From NCBI RefSeq assembly GCF_017313105.1, contig NZ_JAFLND010000003.1, positions 436,879-500,878 on the forward strand: a DNA stretch of 64,000 bases, read 5' to 3'. Below the pieces are notes generated by a model. It searched no databases and was not told the origin of the DNA. It saw only the letters and a list, made by a program, of their open reading frames with translations. Positions 7,696 through 17,134 of this stretch are shown here, piece after piece. Numbering within the stretch: position 1 is the stretch's first letter; each line of letters opens with the position of its first letter. Made by a program: the position numbers and the translations under genes. This stretch comes from [Muricauda] lutisoli (nom. illeg.) (GTDB lineage Bacteria > Bacteroidota > Bacteroidia > Flavobacteriales > Flavobacteriaceae).

Positions 7696-10077
7696 TTATT
7701 CTTTCCCCAAAAGCGATTTTTGGAACAATTTGAAAATACGGGTGTACTCGTCGGTCCAACTGCTCGGTTCCACAAAACCATGTCGTTCTACAGGGTAGAC
7801 GGCCATTTCCCAGTTTTCCTTTCCGAGTTCAATCAAACGTTGGGAAAGTCGAACCATGTCCTGAAAATGAACATTGTCATCCACCATTCCGTGCAGAATC
7901 AAAAGGTCACCTTCCAATCCATCTGCAAAATAAATGGGCGAACTGCGTTTGTAGGCCAAACTGTCCGTAGCGGGGGTATTTAAGATTCTTGCGGTATACC
8001 CATGGTTGTAAGCTGCCCAATCCCCAACAGATCTGATCGCACCTCCTGCACTAAAGGTATCTGGTGCATTGAACATGCCCATCAGCGTAATAAACCCGCC
8101 ATAGGAACCTCCATAAATACCGATTTTATCCGTGTCGATTCCATATTCATCCACTAACATCTTGGCACCATCTACCTGATCCGACAAATCTTTGCCGCCC
8201 ATGTGCCTGTAAATGCCCGTACGCCAATCCCTACCATAACCCGCACTTCCACGATAATCAATATCGAGTACGGTATAGCCGTTGTCCACCAAAAGATTGT
8301 GGAACATGTACTCCCTAAAATAGGAGCTCCACCACTTGTGTGCATTCTGCAAATACCCCGCCCCGTGTACAAAAATCACGGCCGCTTTGTTTTTTGCGGA
8401 AGCCTCTGGTTGATACAGTCTAGCGTGAACTTCCGCACCATCCGATGCCTTGAACGTTATAATTTCAGGGTCTTTCCAATCATAAGCGTTGAAGTCATCT
8501 GTATTGGACTTGGTAATTTGTTCTGCTTGGGTAGGTTCACTGGTTTTTATGGGATTGTCTTGAATGTACAGTTCAGTGGGCTTGTTGGAATACGAATATA
8601 GAATTGCCATTTTATCCTCATTCGGAGAAAGCACGACGTCATTTCTGCCCACCATGTTCGTCAATTTTTCCCATTTGCCCCCTTTTAAGGACATGCTATA
8701 AAATTGACGGTCGCCCGGATGGGTTTTGTTGGATGTGAAATACCATCTGCTTTTATCTTTTGAGAGAGAGGCACCATAAATTTCAAACTCACCGGAAGTA
8801 AGGGCTTTTGCTTTTTTACTTCTTAGGTTCATGGTGTACAAATGGGAATACCCTGTTTTTTCGGACATGAACCAAATGCTTTTATCATCGGGCATCCATC
8901 CGAGGGAACCACCGCCCCATCTGCCTATGCCTGGGCCAGCAATCCATGCTTCATCATGTTGGCGGTCCAATTGTTCCACTTTGCCCGTTTTAGGGTCAAG
9001 CAACACGATCCATCTATCTTTATAATCGTTCGCTTGAATGTCCAAAATGCCCTTGGAGCCATCGGCATTCCATGTAGGCCCATTTATAAAACCGATACGG
9101 TCCTCGTTTGTATAGGGTTTGTCCGGATAGTCTTTGGTGTACTCGGGCACATAGTCCAGACCTTCCAGATTATCCAGTACCACAGGGTAGTTTTTTCGAT
9201 GTTCCACGTCATAGACAAACATTTCGTATTGTGTGGGCTCGTCTCCTACTTTGGAGCGAGTGTTCTGATCTTCGGTATAACCAGACTCGGTTACGAAATG
9301 CGGTACAATGGTTCCCTTGGAATTTGGACGGTCCATTAAAACGTAGGTGATATAAGATCCTGAAGGGTTCATTTGAAGACTTATGACCCTTTTTCCCTTG
9401 GTTTCAATCTCCAAGGGTTCCAAAGATTCCAGCTTTTTTCTAATACTATCACCAGCATCACGTTTTGCTTTTCGCTCTTGCAAAACATTAAAAATATCCA
9501 ATTGGTCTTGGTACAGCCATTCATTTTTAGTGTTGCGTTTGGGCGCTTTGTCCTTGGATTTTACAAATTGGGTTTTTTGCTCCAATAGACCATTGGCTAT
9601 GTTCCAAGTATAAAGCTCGCCCCCTTTCACAAAAGCTATGCTTTTTCCATTATCGGTAAAATGGGGGTTGCTCTCCCGTTCTTGGGTTTTGGTTATGGGT
9701 TTGGATTCGTAAGTAGCAAGGTCCAATAAAAATATATTGCCATTTTTGGAGTAAACAGCCTTTGTTTTGGCTTGGTTATAGGTCAACCTGGAAGAGGGAA
9801 GTGCATTTGCCTCTAAAAAACCTATTTTTTCTATGTTTTTGTTGCTTATGGAATAAGCGTAGAGGGAATCACTTAGCGCTCTATCTGGATTCCAATCAAA
9901 ATACAGTGTTGATCCATCTGTGGACCAATAGGCGTTGGACGGTCTATGGCCAACAAAGTCATTGCCCTGCATAATATCCTTGATCTTTAATGTGGAGTTG
10001 TTTCCCTTTTGGGCCAGCAAGGAGTTGAAAGTGATTAGAAAAAGTACGGTAAGGGTAAAAAATCTTCCCATGATCAT
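7696..10077 (-). CDS. S9 family serine peptidase (prolyl oligopeptidase/DPP IV type), exported
   Basis: A 793-residue protein with a Sec signal peptide (FFTLTVLFLITFNSLLAQ). Two in-frame ATGs (10077 and 10071) could start it. The N-terminal two thirds is a WD40/PD40-like propeller. The C-terminal alpha/beta-hydrolase domain carries GGSYGGF (Ser near 656), HGMVDDNVHF (Asp near 735) and VERHGF (His near 765), the S9 triad in the usual order. It should cleave oligopeptides after proline or a similar residue in the periplasm or at the surface. It is divergent from the GMC operon, with a 216-base gap shared by both promoters. Confidence 0.9.
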   Translation of the reverse strand: MIMGRFFTLTVLFLITFNSLLAQKGNNSTLKIKDIMQGNDFVGHRPSNAYWSTDGSTLYFDWNPDRALSDSLYAYSISNKNIEKIGFLEANALPSSRLTYNQAKTKAVYSKNGNIFLLDLATYESKPITKTQERESNPHFTDNGKSIAFVKGGELYTWNIANGLLEQKTQFVKSKDKAPKRNTKNEWLYQDQLDIFNVLQERKAKRDAGDSIRKKLESLEPLEIETKGKRVISLQMNPSGSYITYVLMDRPNSKGTIVPHFVTESGYTEDQNTRSKVGDEPTQYEMFVYDVEHRKNYPVVLDNLEGLDYVPEYTKDYPDKPYTNEDRIGFINGPTWNADGSKGILDIQANDYKDRWIVLLDPKTGKVEQLDRQHDEAWIAGPGIGRWGGGSLGWMPDDKSIWFMSEKTGYSHLYTMNLRSKKAKALTSGEFEIYGASLSKDKSRWYFTSNKTHPGDRQFYSMSLKGGKWEKLTNMVGRNDVVLSPNEDKMAILYSYSNKPTELYIQDNPIKTSEPTQAEQITKSNTDDFNAYDWKDPEIITFKASDGAEVHARLYQPEASAKNKAAVIFVHGAGYLQNAHKWWSSYFREYMFHNLLVDNGYTVLDIDYRGSAGYGRDWRTGIYRHMGGKDLSDQVDGAKMLVDEYGIDTDKIGIYGGSYGGFITLMGMFNAPDTFSAGGAIRSVGDWAAYNHGYTARILNTPATDSLAYKRSSPIYFADGLEGDLLILHGMVDDNVHFQDMVRLSQRLIELGKENWEMAVYPVERHGFVEPSSWTDEYTRIFKLFQKSLLGKE

Positions 10078-10293
10078 TAAAAGGTTTAAGATGGTTTGTT
10101 TTCCAAATATCGGCCATTTTAATGAGTTTTTAGGGTAGCTTTTTAAAAGGAAAAGTTGAAAAAGTATCAGAATTTATTTTCAGAAAAGGTATCTTTAAAA
10201 CGTATAAGATGTACATAGAATCAATACAGACCTTTTTGGATTGGAGGTAATGGGTTGATTTAAAACTATTTAAACTAAACCAAACTGATATCA

Positions 10294-12018
10294 ATGCAAA
10301 TTATTGAAAATTCCACGGTTTACGATGCCATTATTGTAGGTTCGGGAGCAGGGGGTGGTATGGCCGCCAAAGTGCTTTCAGAGTCTGGGCTTAAAGTTGC
10401 CGTTGTAGAGGCTGGACCATTTTTTGACCCGGCGAAGCCAGAATACCAGACCCAATTAAAATGGCCGTACCAAAGTCCACGTAGGGGAGCCAGTACACGT
10501 TTCCGACCTTTTGGCGATTTCGATGCCGCTTATGGTGGATGGGATATTGAAGGAGAGCCCTATACCCAAAAAGATGGTACCCAATTCGAGTGGTTCCGTT
10601 CGAGAATGCTGGGAGGTAGAACCAACCACTGGGGACGGATCTCGCTTCGTTTTGGCCCCAAGGACTTTAAGCACAAAGATGTGGATGGTCACGGCGATAA
10701 CTGGCCCATAAGTTATGATGATATTAAACCTTATTATGATAAGGTAGACAAGATGATCGGGGTTTTTGGTACCAACGAAGGGTTGCCCAATGATCCCGAT
10801 GGTTTCTTTTTACCACCACCAAAACCAAGGTTGCATGAGCTTTTTTATATTAAAGGGGTGCGGAAGAGCAACATTCCGGTATACCCATCCAGAATGTCGA
10901 TGCTTACCAAAAAGATAAACGAAGATCGTGGCGTGTGTTTCTACTGCGGACAATGTAATCGAGCTTGTCAGGTATATGCCGATTTCTCAGCAGGTACCTG
11001 TTTGATTTTCCCAGCCCAGAAAAATGGTGGTCAAATAGATCTTTTTGTGAATTGCATGGTTCGTGAAGTGACCACGGATGATGAAGGTAGGGCCACAGGG
11101 GTTTCTTATATCAATAAAGAAGACAGAAAAGAATATCAATTAAAAGGGAAGGTTGTGGTTCTTGGAGCTTCCGCCTGTAGTACGGCACGAATCCTTTTGA
11201 ACTCCAAGAGCAAGCAGCACCCCAATGGATTGGGCAACAGCAGCGATGTTGTTGGGAAGTACCTTCACGATTCCACCGGTGCGGATAGAGCTGCCTTTGT
11301 TCCCGATTTAATGAACCGTAAAGTTTCCTACAACGAAGATGGTGTGGGAGGTATGCATGTATATTCTCCATGGTGGGGCGACAACTCCAAATTGGATTTC
11401 CCTCGCGGTTACCATATTGAAGTGTGGGGCGGTATGGGAATGCCCAGTTACGGTTTCGGATTCAATGCCAATGAGTTCAACAAGTTCTTTGGAACCAAGG
11501 TGGGCGGTTATGGTGATGTGCTACGAAGCGATGCCAAAAAATATTACGGAGCGGTTGTGGGTATGGCCGGCCGAGGTGAATCGATCGCCCGAAAAGAGAA
11601 TTACTGCGAGATAGACCCAACTACGGTAGACGAGTTTGGTATCCCCGTGTTGCGTTTCCACTACAAATGGAGCCAGTATGAAATCAACCAGGCGAAACAC
11701 ATGCAGGATACTTTTGAAGAAATCTTGATCAACATGGGAGGTGAACCCTTGGGTGATAAACCGGGCAAGGATACCAATTATGGATTGCACAACCCGGGTA
11801 ACATCATCCACGAAGTGGGTACTACCCGTATGGGAGATGACCCTAAGACTTCGGTAACCAATAAGTACCAGCAGTTGCATGAGGTTGACAACGTATTTAT
11901 AGTGGATGCCGGACCGTTTGTTTCGCAAGCGGACAAGAATTGCACGTGGACCATTTTGGCACTTTCCATGAGAGCTTCGGAATACATCGTGGAGCAATTG
12001 AAACAACAAAACATTTAA
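10294..12018 (+). CDS. GMC family FAD-dependent oxidoreductase
   Basis: The 574-residue protein has an FAD-binding GSGAGGG loop at 16-22, a GGRTNHWGR motif, and a C-terminal GMC_oxred_C domain. The catalytic His506 (HEVGTTRMGD) and Asn549 (NCTWTILAL) are both present. Residues 215-225 carry C-FY-C-GQ-C-NRA-C, with a further Cys near 236, a cysteine cluster seen in the gluconate-dehydrogenase-like branch. The likely reaction is oxidation of a sugar, polyol or other alcohol. It is followed after 4 bases by a subunit-3-like protein, matching membrane-linked GMC dehydrogenases. No cytochrome c subunit is nearby, so the electron acceptor is unknown. No Sec signal is evident; export could ride on the partner. 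Confidence 0.9.
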   Translation: MQIIENSTVYDAIIVGSGAGGGMAAKVLSESGLKVAVVEAGPFFDPAKPEYQTQLKWPYQSPRRGASTRFRPFGDFDAAYGGWDIEGEPYTQKDGTQFEWFRSRMLGGRTNHWGRISLRFGPKDFKHKDVDGHGDNWPISYDDIKPYYDKVDKMIGVFGTNEGLPNDPDGFFLPPPKPRLHELFYIKGVRKSNIPVYPSRMSMLTKKINEDRGVCFYCGQCNRACQVYADFSAGTCLIFPAQKNGGQIDLFVNCMVREVTTDDEGRATGVSYINKEDRKEYQLKGKVVVLGASACSTARILLNSKSKQHPNGLGNSSDVVGKYLHDSTGADRAAFVPDLMNRKVSYNEDGVGGMHVYSPWWGDNSKLDFPRGYHIEVWGGMGMPSYGFGFNANEFNKFFGTKVGGYGDVLRSDAKKYYGAVVGMAGRGESIARKENYCEIDPTTVDEFGIPVLRFHYKWSQYEINQAKHMQDTFEEILINMGGEPLGDKPGKDTNYGLHNPGNIIHEVGTTRMGDDPKTSVTNKYQQLHEVDNVFIVDAGPFVSQADKNCTWTILALSMRASEYIVEQLKQQNI

Positions 12019-12022
12019 GGAC

Positions 12023-12733
12023 ATGGACAGAAGAAAGAGTTTAAAATCGATAGTACTAGGTTCCGTGGCCGGTGGATTGGCCGTACATGGCTGTAAACCC
12101 TCAACAGGAGCAGAAGAATTGGTGGAAGCACCAAAGATCACCTATCCGGGCAGGGTGCCGTTGGAAACCGAACTGATCAATGAACTGCAGGACGAGCAAT
12201 TTTTGAATCCACATGAGATGGAGACCCTTACCGTACTTTGCGATCTTATTTTGCCGCCCTCCGAAGAATTTAAGGCCGCTTCCGATGCCGATGTGGTCGG
12301 TTTTATAGAATTTATGTGCAAGGACAATGAGGCCTTCCAGCCCGATATCCGTGGTGGAATCATGTGGTTGGACCACAAAAGCAATACGGAGTATGGTGTG
12401 GAGTTTAAAACAGCCACCGAAGAGCAACAAAAAGCCATTTTGGACGGGATTGCCTTTTACGATCCCGAAACGCCCAGCAACGAACGGCCCTTCGAGGTGA
12501 ACTTTTTCTCCTTGGTGCGCAACCTGACCATGACAGGTTTTTATACCAGTAAAATCGGGATAGAGGAAATCGGCTATAAGGGTAATCAGCCAAATGTATG
12601 GGACGGTGTGCCGGATGATGTTTTGGAACAGCACGGTGTGTCATACGACGAAGAATGGTTGGCCAAATGTGTGGATCAGAGTAAGCGCGGCATTATTGCC
12701 GAGTGGGACGAAGATGGCAACCTGCTTACGTAA
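12023..12733 (+). CDS. Gluconate 2-dehydrogenase subunit 3 family protein
   Basis: The 236-residue protein starts 4 bases after the GMC stop and is clearly cotranscribed. The N-terminus MDRRKSLKSIVLGSVAGGLAVHGCKP looks like a Tat-type signal (RRKSLK) running into a possible lipobox Cys (VHGC). The body has the subunit-3 hallmarks: ETLTVLCDLILPPSEEFKAASDADV, FIEFMCKD, FFSLVRNLTMTGFYTS and YKGNQP. In this enzyme class the small subunit carries the Tat signal and takes the FAD subunit across the membrane by hitchhiking, which would explain why the GMC protein has no signal of its own (inference). Confidence 0.88.
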   Translation: MDRRKSLKSIVLGSVAGGLAVHGCKPSTGAEELVEAPKITYPGRVPLETELINELQDEQFLNPHEMETLTVLCDLILPPSEEFKAASDADVVGFIEFMCKDNEAFQPDIRGGIMWLDHKSNTEYGVEFKTATEEQQKAILDGIAFYDPETPSNERPFEVNFFSLVRNLTMTGFYTSKIGIEEIGYKGNQPNVWDGVPDDVLEQHGVSYDEEWLAKCVDQSKRGIIAEWDEDGNLLT

Positions 12734-12755
12734 TGTAATGGAATTGTAAGGTGTT

Positions 12756-13595
12756 ATGGCTCAAACTTTTTGTTTGGGCCTTGATTTTTTAGAAGTGGTT
12801 ATAAGCGTTTATCATCCTAAAATGCCTCTGGACATTTTGTTCAGGGAATGCTATTACATCCATATTGGAGAGGGAGATCAGCAACGCCCTATACCCGTAA
12901 TTGATGATTGCTGCTATGATCTGGTCTTTTTCAAGGAGGCTGCAGGTACTTTTTATTATGGATCGGAAGTACAGGAAGTTCCCATAAACAGTAAGGTTTT
13001 TACCATCCACCAGGTAAGGCCGCCTTACAAGATCAAAGCAAAGGATTCCCTTACCTTCTTTACCATAAAACTACAGCCCTGGGCAAACGCTCACTTTTTC
13101 TCATCACTACATGGTTCTGGCGTGGTGGATATCAATGGTTTGAACGATCAGTGGGGAGGATTTTACCAACAAGTTTTTGAACTGGATAATACAGATGACC
13201 AGTTTGCTTTGGCAGAGAGATTTATGGAGGAAATGCAGTTTTCCTTGACGCCTTCCATGGAATTGGTTCGCGAAATCTGCGAATATGTGTACAAAAATGA
13301 AGGAAAGGTCACGGTGAACCAGTTGAGCGAACATTTTAACCGATCAAGGCAGTATTTGGGCAAGGTGTTTAAAAAAGAAGTGATGTACCCCCTGAAAAAA
13401 TTCATCATAACAGTAAGAATATTGGATTTGGTAAAATATAAGTCCAAAAACCCTGATGTTTCACTTACTCAACTTAGTTACGACTATGGGTATTTTGACC
13501 AGCCTCATTTTATCAATGATTTTAAAAAAGTATGCGGGGTAAAGCCGTTACAGTTTTTTAACAACCTACCCGAGTTTATGTTGCGTCATCAGTAA
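12756..13595 (+). CDS. AraC family transcriptional regulator
   Basis: 279 residues from ATG 12756, but ATG 12822 (MPLDILFREC, 257 residues) is at least as plausible because the first 22 residues do not look conserved. The N-terminal part is an effector-binding beta domain. The last ~100 residues form the double helix-turn-helix: VTVNQLSEHFNRSRQYLGKVFKKE, then VSLTQLSYDYGYFDQPHFINDFKK with the family GY.D..HF..DFK signature. It lies 22 bases after the GMC pair on the same strand, so it may be cotranscribed and may control the dehydrogenase operon or the divergent peptidase. The ligand is unknown. Confidence 0.88.
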   Translation: MAQTFCLGLDFLEVVISVYHPKMPLDILFRECYYIHIGEGDQQRPIPVIDDCCYDLVFFKEAAGTFYYGSEVQEVPINSKVFTIHQVRPPYKIKAKDSLTFFTIKLQPWANAHFFSSLHGSGVVDINGLNDQWGGFYQQVFELDNTDDQFALAERFMEEMQFSLTPSMELVREICEYVYKNEGKVTVNQLSEHFNRSRQYLGKVFKKEVMYPLKKFIITVRILDLVKYKSKNPDVSLTQLSYDYGYFDQPHFINDFKKVCGVKPLQFFNNLPEFMLRHQ

Positions 13596-13656
13596 GGTTT
13601 CCATTTTTACAATTAATTTACCCGGAATTGTTTCTTCTTTGCACCAAAACTAAACC

Positions 13657-14973
13657 ATGAGATATTGTTTGATTGTTTTCAGTCTGATTTTGTGCTTGGC
13701 CTGTGCTGAACAGGAAAATGCTCCAAAAAATGGGGGTTTGTCCCCAAAAATGGAGTCGGTAAGGGATTCGTTGGACACCTATTTTTCTAAACTTACCGGC
13801 TTGCAAAAGTTCAATGGAGTAGTATTGGCGTACAAACAAGATACCTTGCTTTTAAAGAAGGCTTACAACTTGGATAGTGATATTCAAAGTTCTACTTATG
13901 TTACCGATAGTACACAGTTCGATATCCATTCCGTTTCCAAATTGATGACCTATTATTTGGTGGCCAAATTAGAGGTTGAAGATAAACTGCACAGAAACCA
14001 GACCTTGGATATGTTTTTTGAGGATTTTCCCAAAGGGAAAGATATTACGCTGCAAATGTTATTGGACCATTCTTCTGGTCTGCCACGGGAATTAATGGAT
14101 CTTGAAGGGGAGGAGTATAGTTTGACATCCGATCAAATTGTGGAGTTTGCAAAAAAACAGCCCTTTTTGTTTCAACCAGGTACCGATGTACAATATTCCA
14201 ATATTGGTTACGAGATTTTATATAACATCATATCAAAAGCTTACCAAAAACCATTTGCCCAATGTGTTGTTGACGAAATTTTTGAGCCAATTGGAATGGA
14301 TGGCAGTGGAGCACATTTTTTTGTTGAAGAAAACCGGGTTAAAAATATGGCACAGAACCATGTGTTAAAGGATAGTTTGGTGGTTGAGGTGGCTAATATT
14401 CAGCGGGATGAATTCCGAACGGCTCGCTTGTTTTCCACAGTGGATGATTTGAAGAAGTTTATGGATCATGTAAAGCAGGAACCCTACGCTTCGTTTTTAA
14501 AAAACGAGAATGGGACCATAGCTAAAGATGGAGGTTCAAAAGGTATACGTGCCCAGGTATACAGTGATCTGGTAAATGATTTTGACTTTGTAGTATTGGC
14601 CAATTACGATCAAATGCCCTTTTTTGATACCATTGAGGATATAGTGAAGATATTAAAATCTGAACCGGTGGAATATCCCAAGGAAATCCATAGAAAAGCA
14701 ATTGTATTGGATAAGGAAGTGCTTGAGCGGTACGAGGGTTCCTATACTTTTGCTGATTTTGATGGATTGGTATTGGATGTGAAAGTAGAAGGGGATTACC
14801 TTGTAATTTTTCAGGATGGTGAAAAGATAGGAACGCTACAAGCAGAAACTCCTACGGTGTTTTTTGAAAACCCCAAAGCAGCGGAATCTTTCGAATTCGT
14901 CGAGAATGAATCCGGTACGTATGATGCCTTGATGGGGTGGAAAGGTATTGTTGTGGAGGGGAAGCGAAATTGA
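13657..14973 (+). CDS. Beta-lactamase-related serine hydrolase, lipoprotein
   Basis: 438 residues. A short signal peptide ends in lipobox LCLAC (acylated Cys at about 16), so it is a lipoprotein. The class C beta-lactamase/D-alanyl-D-alanine peptidase fold shows S92-V-S-K95 as the SxxK nucleophile motif, Y180-S-N182 as the second motif, and LLDHSSGLPRE between them. The C-terminal ~90 residues form a beta-rich extra domain of the kind found in such esterases. Possible roles are esterase, peptidase or transpeptidase-related; resistance should not be assumed from the fold. No partner genes are adjacent. Confidence 0.85.
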   Translation: MRYCLIVFSLILCLACAEQENAPKNGGLSPKMESVRDSLDTYFSKLTGLQKFNGVVLAYKQDTLLLKKAYNLDSDIQSSTYVTDSTQFDIHSVSKLMTYYLVAKLEVEDKLHRNQTLDMFFEDFPKGKDITLQMLLDHSSGLPRELMDLEGEEYSLTSDQIVEFAKKQPFLFQPGTDVQYSNIGYEILYNIISKAYQKPFAQCVVDEIFEPIGMDGSGAHFFVEENRVKNMAQNHVLKDSLVVEVANIQRDEFRTARLFSTVDDLKKFMDHVKQEPYASFLKNENGTIAKDGGSKGIRAQVYSDLVNDFDFVVLANYDQMPFFDTIEDIVKILKSEPVEYPKEIHRKAIVLDKEVLERYEGSYTFADFDGLVLDVKVEGDYLVIFQDGEKIGTLQAETPTVFFENPKAAESFEFVENESGTYDALMGWKGIVVEGKRN

Positions 14974-15345
14974 ATGAGTAAGTAGAATGGATCTTGAAGG
15001 TGATCAGAAGTTATAGATATTCCAAGCTTTAGGGTTCTTTACAACATATTCCATTGTTAAACCTCAACAAAGTATTCAAAACCTCAATTATGGGTCTATC
15101 GCTGATTTTAACGAGAAGCCCAATTCTTCAGAAAGTATAAAGAGTGTTTGTTTAATTAAAAATGTTCAATAAAACACTGAGATATCGATTGTGTTGAAAA
15201 AATATTAACATATTTAAGTAAAATACTACAATAAAATACAGTGTAAATCGAACTTAATGAAATATTTATCCTAACTTTAGATTCTTCCCCCACAATAATT
15301 CTCTTTATTAAGCACAAATTATTAACTAACTAATCAAACATTGCC
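14974..15345. other. 372-bp AT-rich intergenic region
   Basis: I see no open frame of substance, no tRNA-like fold and no strong hairpin. The right half is very AT-rich. A weak promoter-like TAACTTTA near 15272 resembles the Bacteroidetes -7 box (TAnnTTTG) and would lie about 70 bases before the next gene, but no convincing -33 box goes with it. Confidence 0.5.
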
Positions 15346-16956
15346 ATGCTTTATTTATTATTCATGTCTTCGGATCAAGACATTTTATCGGTAAAATTAA
15401 ATCCTAAATGGGGGAAACCAGATGGTATCTATTATTGGAATGATATCAAATCTCAAACTTTGGAACTTAAAGAAGGTTCCACAATTATTGTTGTTGCTCA
15501 TGGTAACAACGAGGAAATTGGTAATGGTGAGCCTGGATCAATTGACATCGACGCACCGTATTTTTTATTACTGATTAACGAAAATATGGAGGACAATGAA
15601 GCGCCAGGAGAAATATTCATTTCCACATGTGGTGAAGGGATAGCCCAATTTTCGGCTGATGTTTGTTTAACGGCAAAGCGAAATCAGATTTGGGATGATA
15701 CAAGAATCTTTGGTCATAGTGACCCTGCCATTGGTCCGGTACCTCCAAGGAATGATAGTGCATGGACAGAAATTTTCCAGGGTAAAAACAGGGAGGAAAA
15801 TGTTTTTGGGGTCTCAAGTTTCAATGCACATGATTCCAATAAAAAGCCTAAAATTCCTGTGAAGTGGCCCACAAGAAGTATTGCCCCTCCATTATCTGCT
15901 GAGGAGAAATACAATCAGCCCACCGTCAAACATTATGTTTTTAATGAAACTGGAAACATAATGCTTTCTTCAACAGAACCTATAACGTCAAATATAGATT
16001 CGAGTGCGAAAGATTTGTTTGAAGAAGTGGCCGTGTTTTTTGCTGCAATGACAAAGGCAATAACCAGTACTACAAAACCTGGGGCAACCCCGCCATACAA
16101 ACCAACTGATTACTATACGATTTACGATTATGTTCCACTGGAAAACATTGTGAATCGAAGTGGTATGTTTGTCAATGTTCACCGTGAAGATATGACTTAC
16201 ACCATGGAAAAGGACACTGTAAGTATAAATATAAAATTTGTGGAAGCTGTTTTAGGTGTGGCACTAACGGATGGGATTGGAGCTGGTGCACTTTTGGCAA
16301 CTTTGAATGCTATGGGAAAACAGGCCACTTTCTCTTACAACAGGACCAAAAAAACAGATAAGATTGGGAATATCCTTTTTGTGTGCGAATACCTTTTGGG
16401 ATTGCCAATTGTTAGTGTTCTCTATCTTTATTTAGATGAATCTGAGACAATGAAAGTTGTTAAATTTTCGCCTTGTTTCACAGCAACAAGTAAGAATACT
16501 GATTTGGCTATACATAAGGATACTTTCTTATTTGTGGTACCAAGTTGGATTAAAAAATATGCGGGTGACTTGAGTTCAATTGATCAAGATGTGGAATATA
16601 AGCTATTGGTTAACCAACTAGAATCGTATATATCAACTATGCCTATTATTCTTAGTGTTGAGAAGGTTACCCATAATACATTGACAAAGGGACAGACCTA
16701 TACCATTAAAGGAGTGAATTTTGGAAAAACTAAGGGTAAGTTATTTCTCAATGGTATTGAACAAGATGTTGTGTCCAGCGGTAACGTACACAACCATACA
16801 TATTCTTGGACTGATTCGACGATTTCTTTCACAGCAACTTTGCCAGCAAATGGAAATACAACTACCGGTCCCATTGTAGTTGAAACAGCAGGTAAAAGCC
16901 CTTTGGTTGGAACTAGTGTCCAAGACTATACAATTAAGACTTCGTCCCAACATTAA
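15346..16956 (+). CDS. Unknown protein: caspase-like (clan CD) N-terminal region, unnamed middle domain, C-terminal IPT/TIG domain
   Basis: 536 residues from ATG 15346; ATG 15364 (MSSDQDILS) is an alternative start. No signal peptide is obvious. A hydrophobic strand leads into H52-G53 (TIIVVAHGNN) and a second into C95 (GEIFISTCGEG). That is the spacing and context of the His-Gly / Cys dyad of caspase-like clan CD cysteine peptidases. The middle (about 270-410) has a glycine-rich amphipathic stretch, then GKQATFSYNRTKKTDKIGN and FVCEYLLGLPIVSV, a pattern I cannot assign. Residues about 432-532 form an IPT/TIG Ig-like domain (IKGVNFGKTKGKLFLNG). The gene stands alone with its own terminator at 17020 in an AT-rich stretch. 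Peptidase activity is inference; no target or partner is visible. Confidence 0.75.
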   Translation: MLYLLFMSSDQDILSVKLNPKWGKPDGIYYWNDIKSQTLELKEGSTIIVVAHGNNEEIGNGEPGSIDIDAPYFLLLINENMEDNEAPGEIFISTCGEGIAQFSADVCLTAKRNQIWDDTRIFGHSDPAIGPVPPRNDSAWTEIFQGKNREENVFGVSSFNAHDSNKKPKIPVKWPTRSIAPPLSAEEKYNQPTVKHYVFNETGNIMLSSTEPITSNIDSSAKDLFEEVAVFFAAMTKAITSTTKPGATPPYKPTDYYTIYDYVPLENIVNRSGMFVNVHREDMTYTMEKDTVSINIKFVEAVLGVALTDGIGAGALLATLNAMGKQATFSYNRTKKTDKIGNILFVCEYLLGLPIVSVLYLYLDESETMKVVKFSPCFTATSKNTDLAIHKDTFLFVVPSWIKKYAGDLSSIDQDVEYKLLVNQLESYISTMPIILSVEKVTHNTLTKGQTYTIKGVNFGKTKGKLFLNGIEQDVVSSGNVHNHTYSWTDSTISFTATLPANGNTTTGPIVVETAGKSPLVGTSVQDYTIKTSSQH

Positions 16957-17019
16957 TTTAATGGAAAAATACTTTTGGATTGAAATGTAACAGGGAATTA
17001 TCAGATTAAACCGATGAAT

Positions 17020-17048
17020 AACCCAGCCGTTACTGGTTGGGTTTTTTT
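17020..17048 (+). terminator. Rho-independent terminator after the caspase-like/TIG gene
   Basis: A 9-bp stem AACCCAGCC / GGTTGGGTT (one G-T pair) with a 6-base loop is followed by a run of seven T. It lies 64 bases after the stop. Confidence 0.85.
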
Positions 17049-17134
17049 AAGTTGGTTTTAACGGATTTTTTCTAAAAAACAATAAAAAACTGACAATCAA
17101 TTGATTAAAAGGGATTTTATGTCACTTTAACGAT

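Noticed and set aside
13657..14973. Antibiotic-resistance beta-lactamase
   Set aside because: The SxxK and YSN motifs define the wide serine hydrolase family; a lipoprotein with an extra C-terminal domain is more like an esterase or peptidase.
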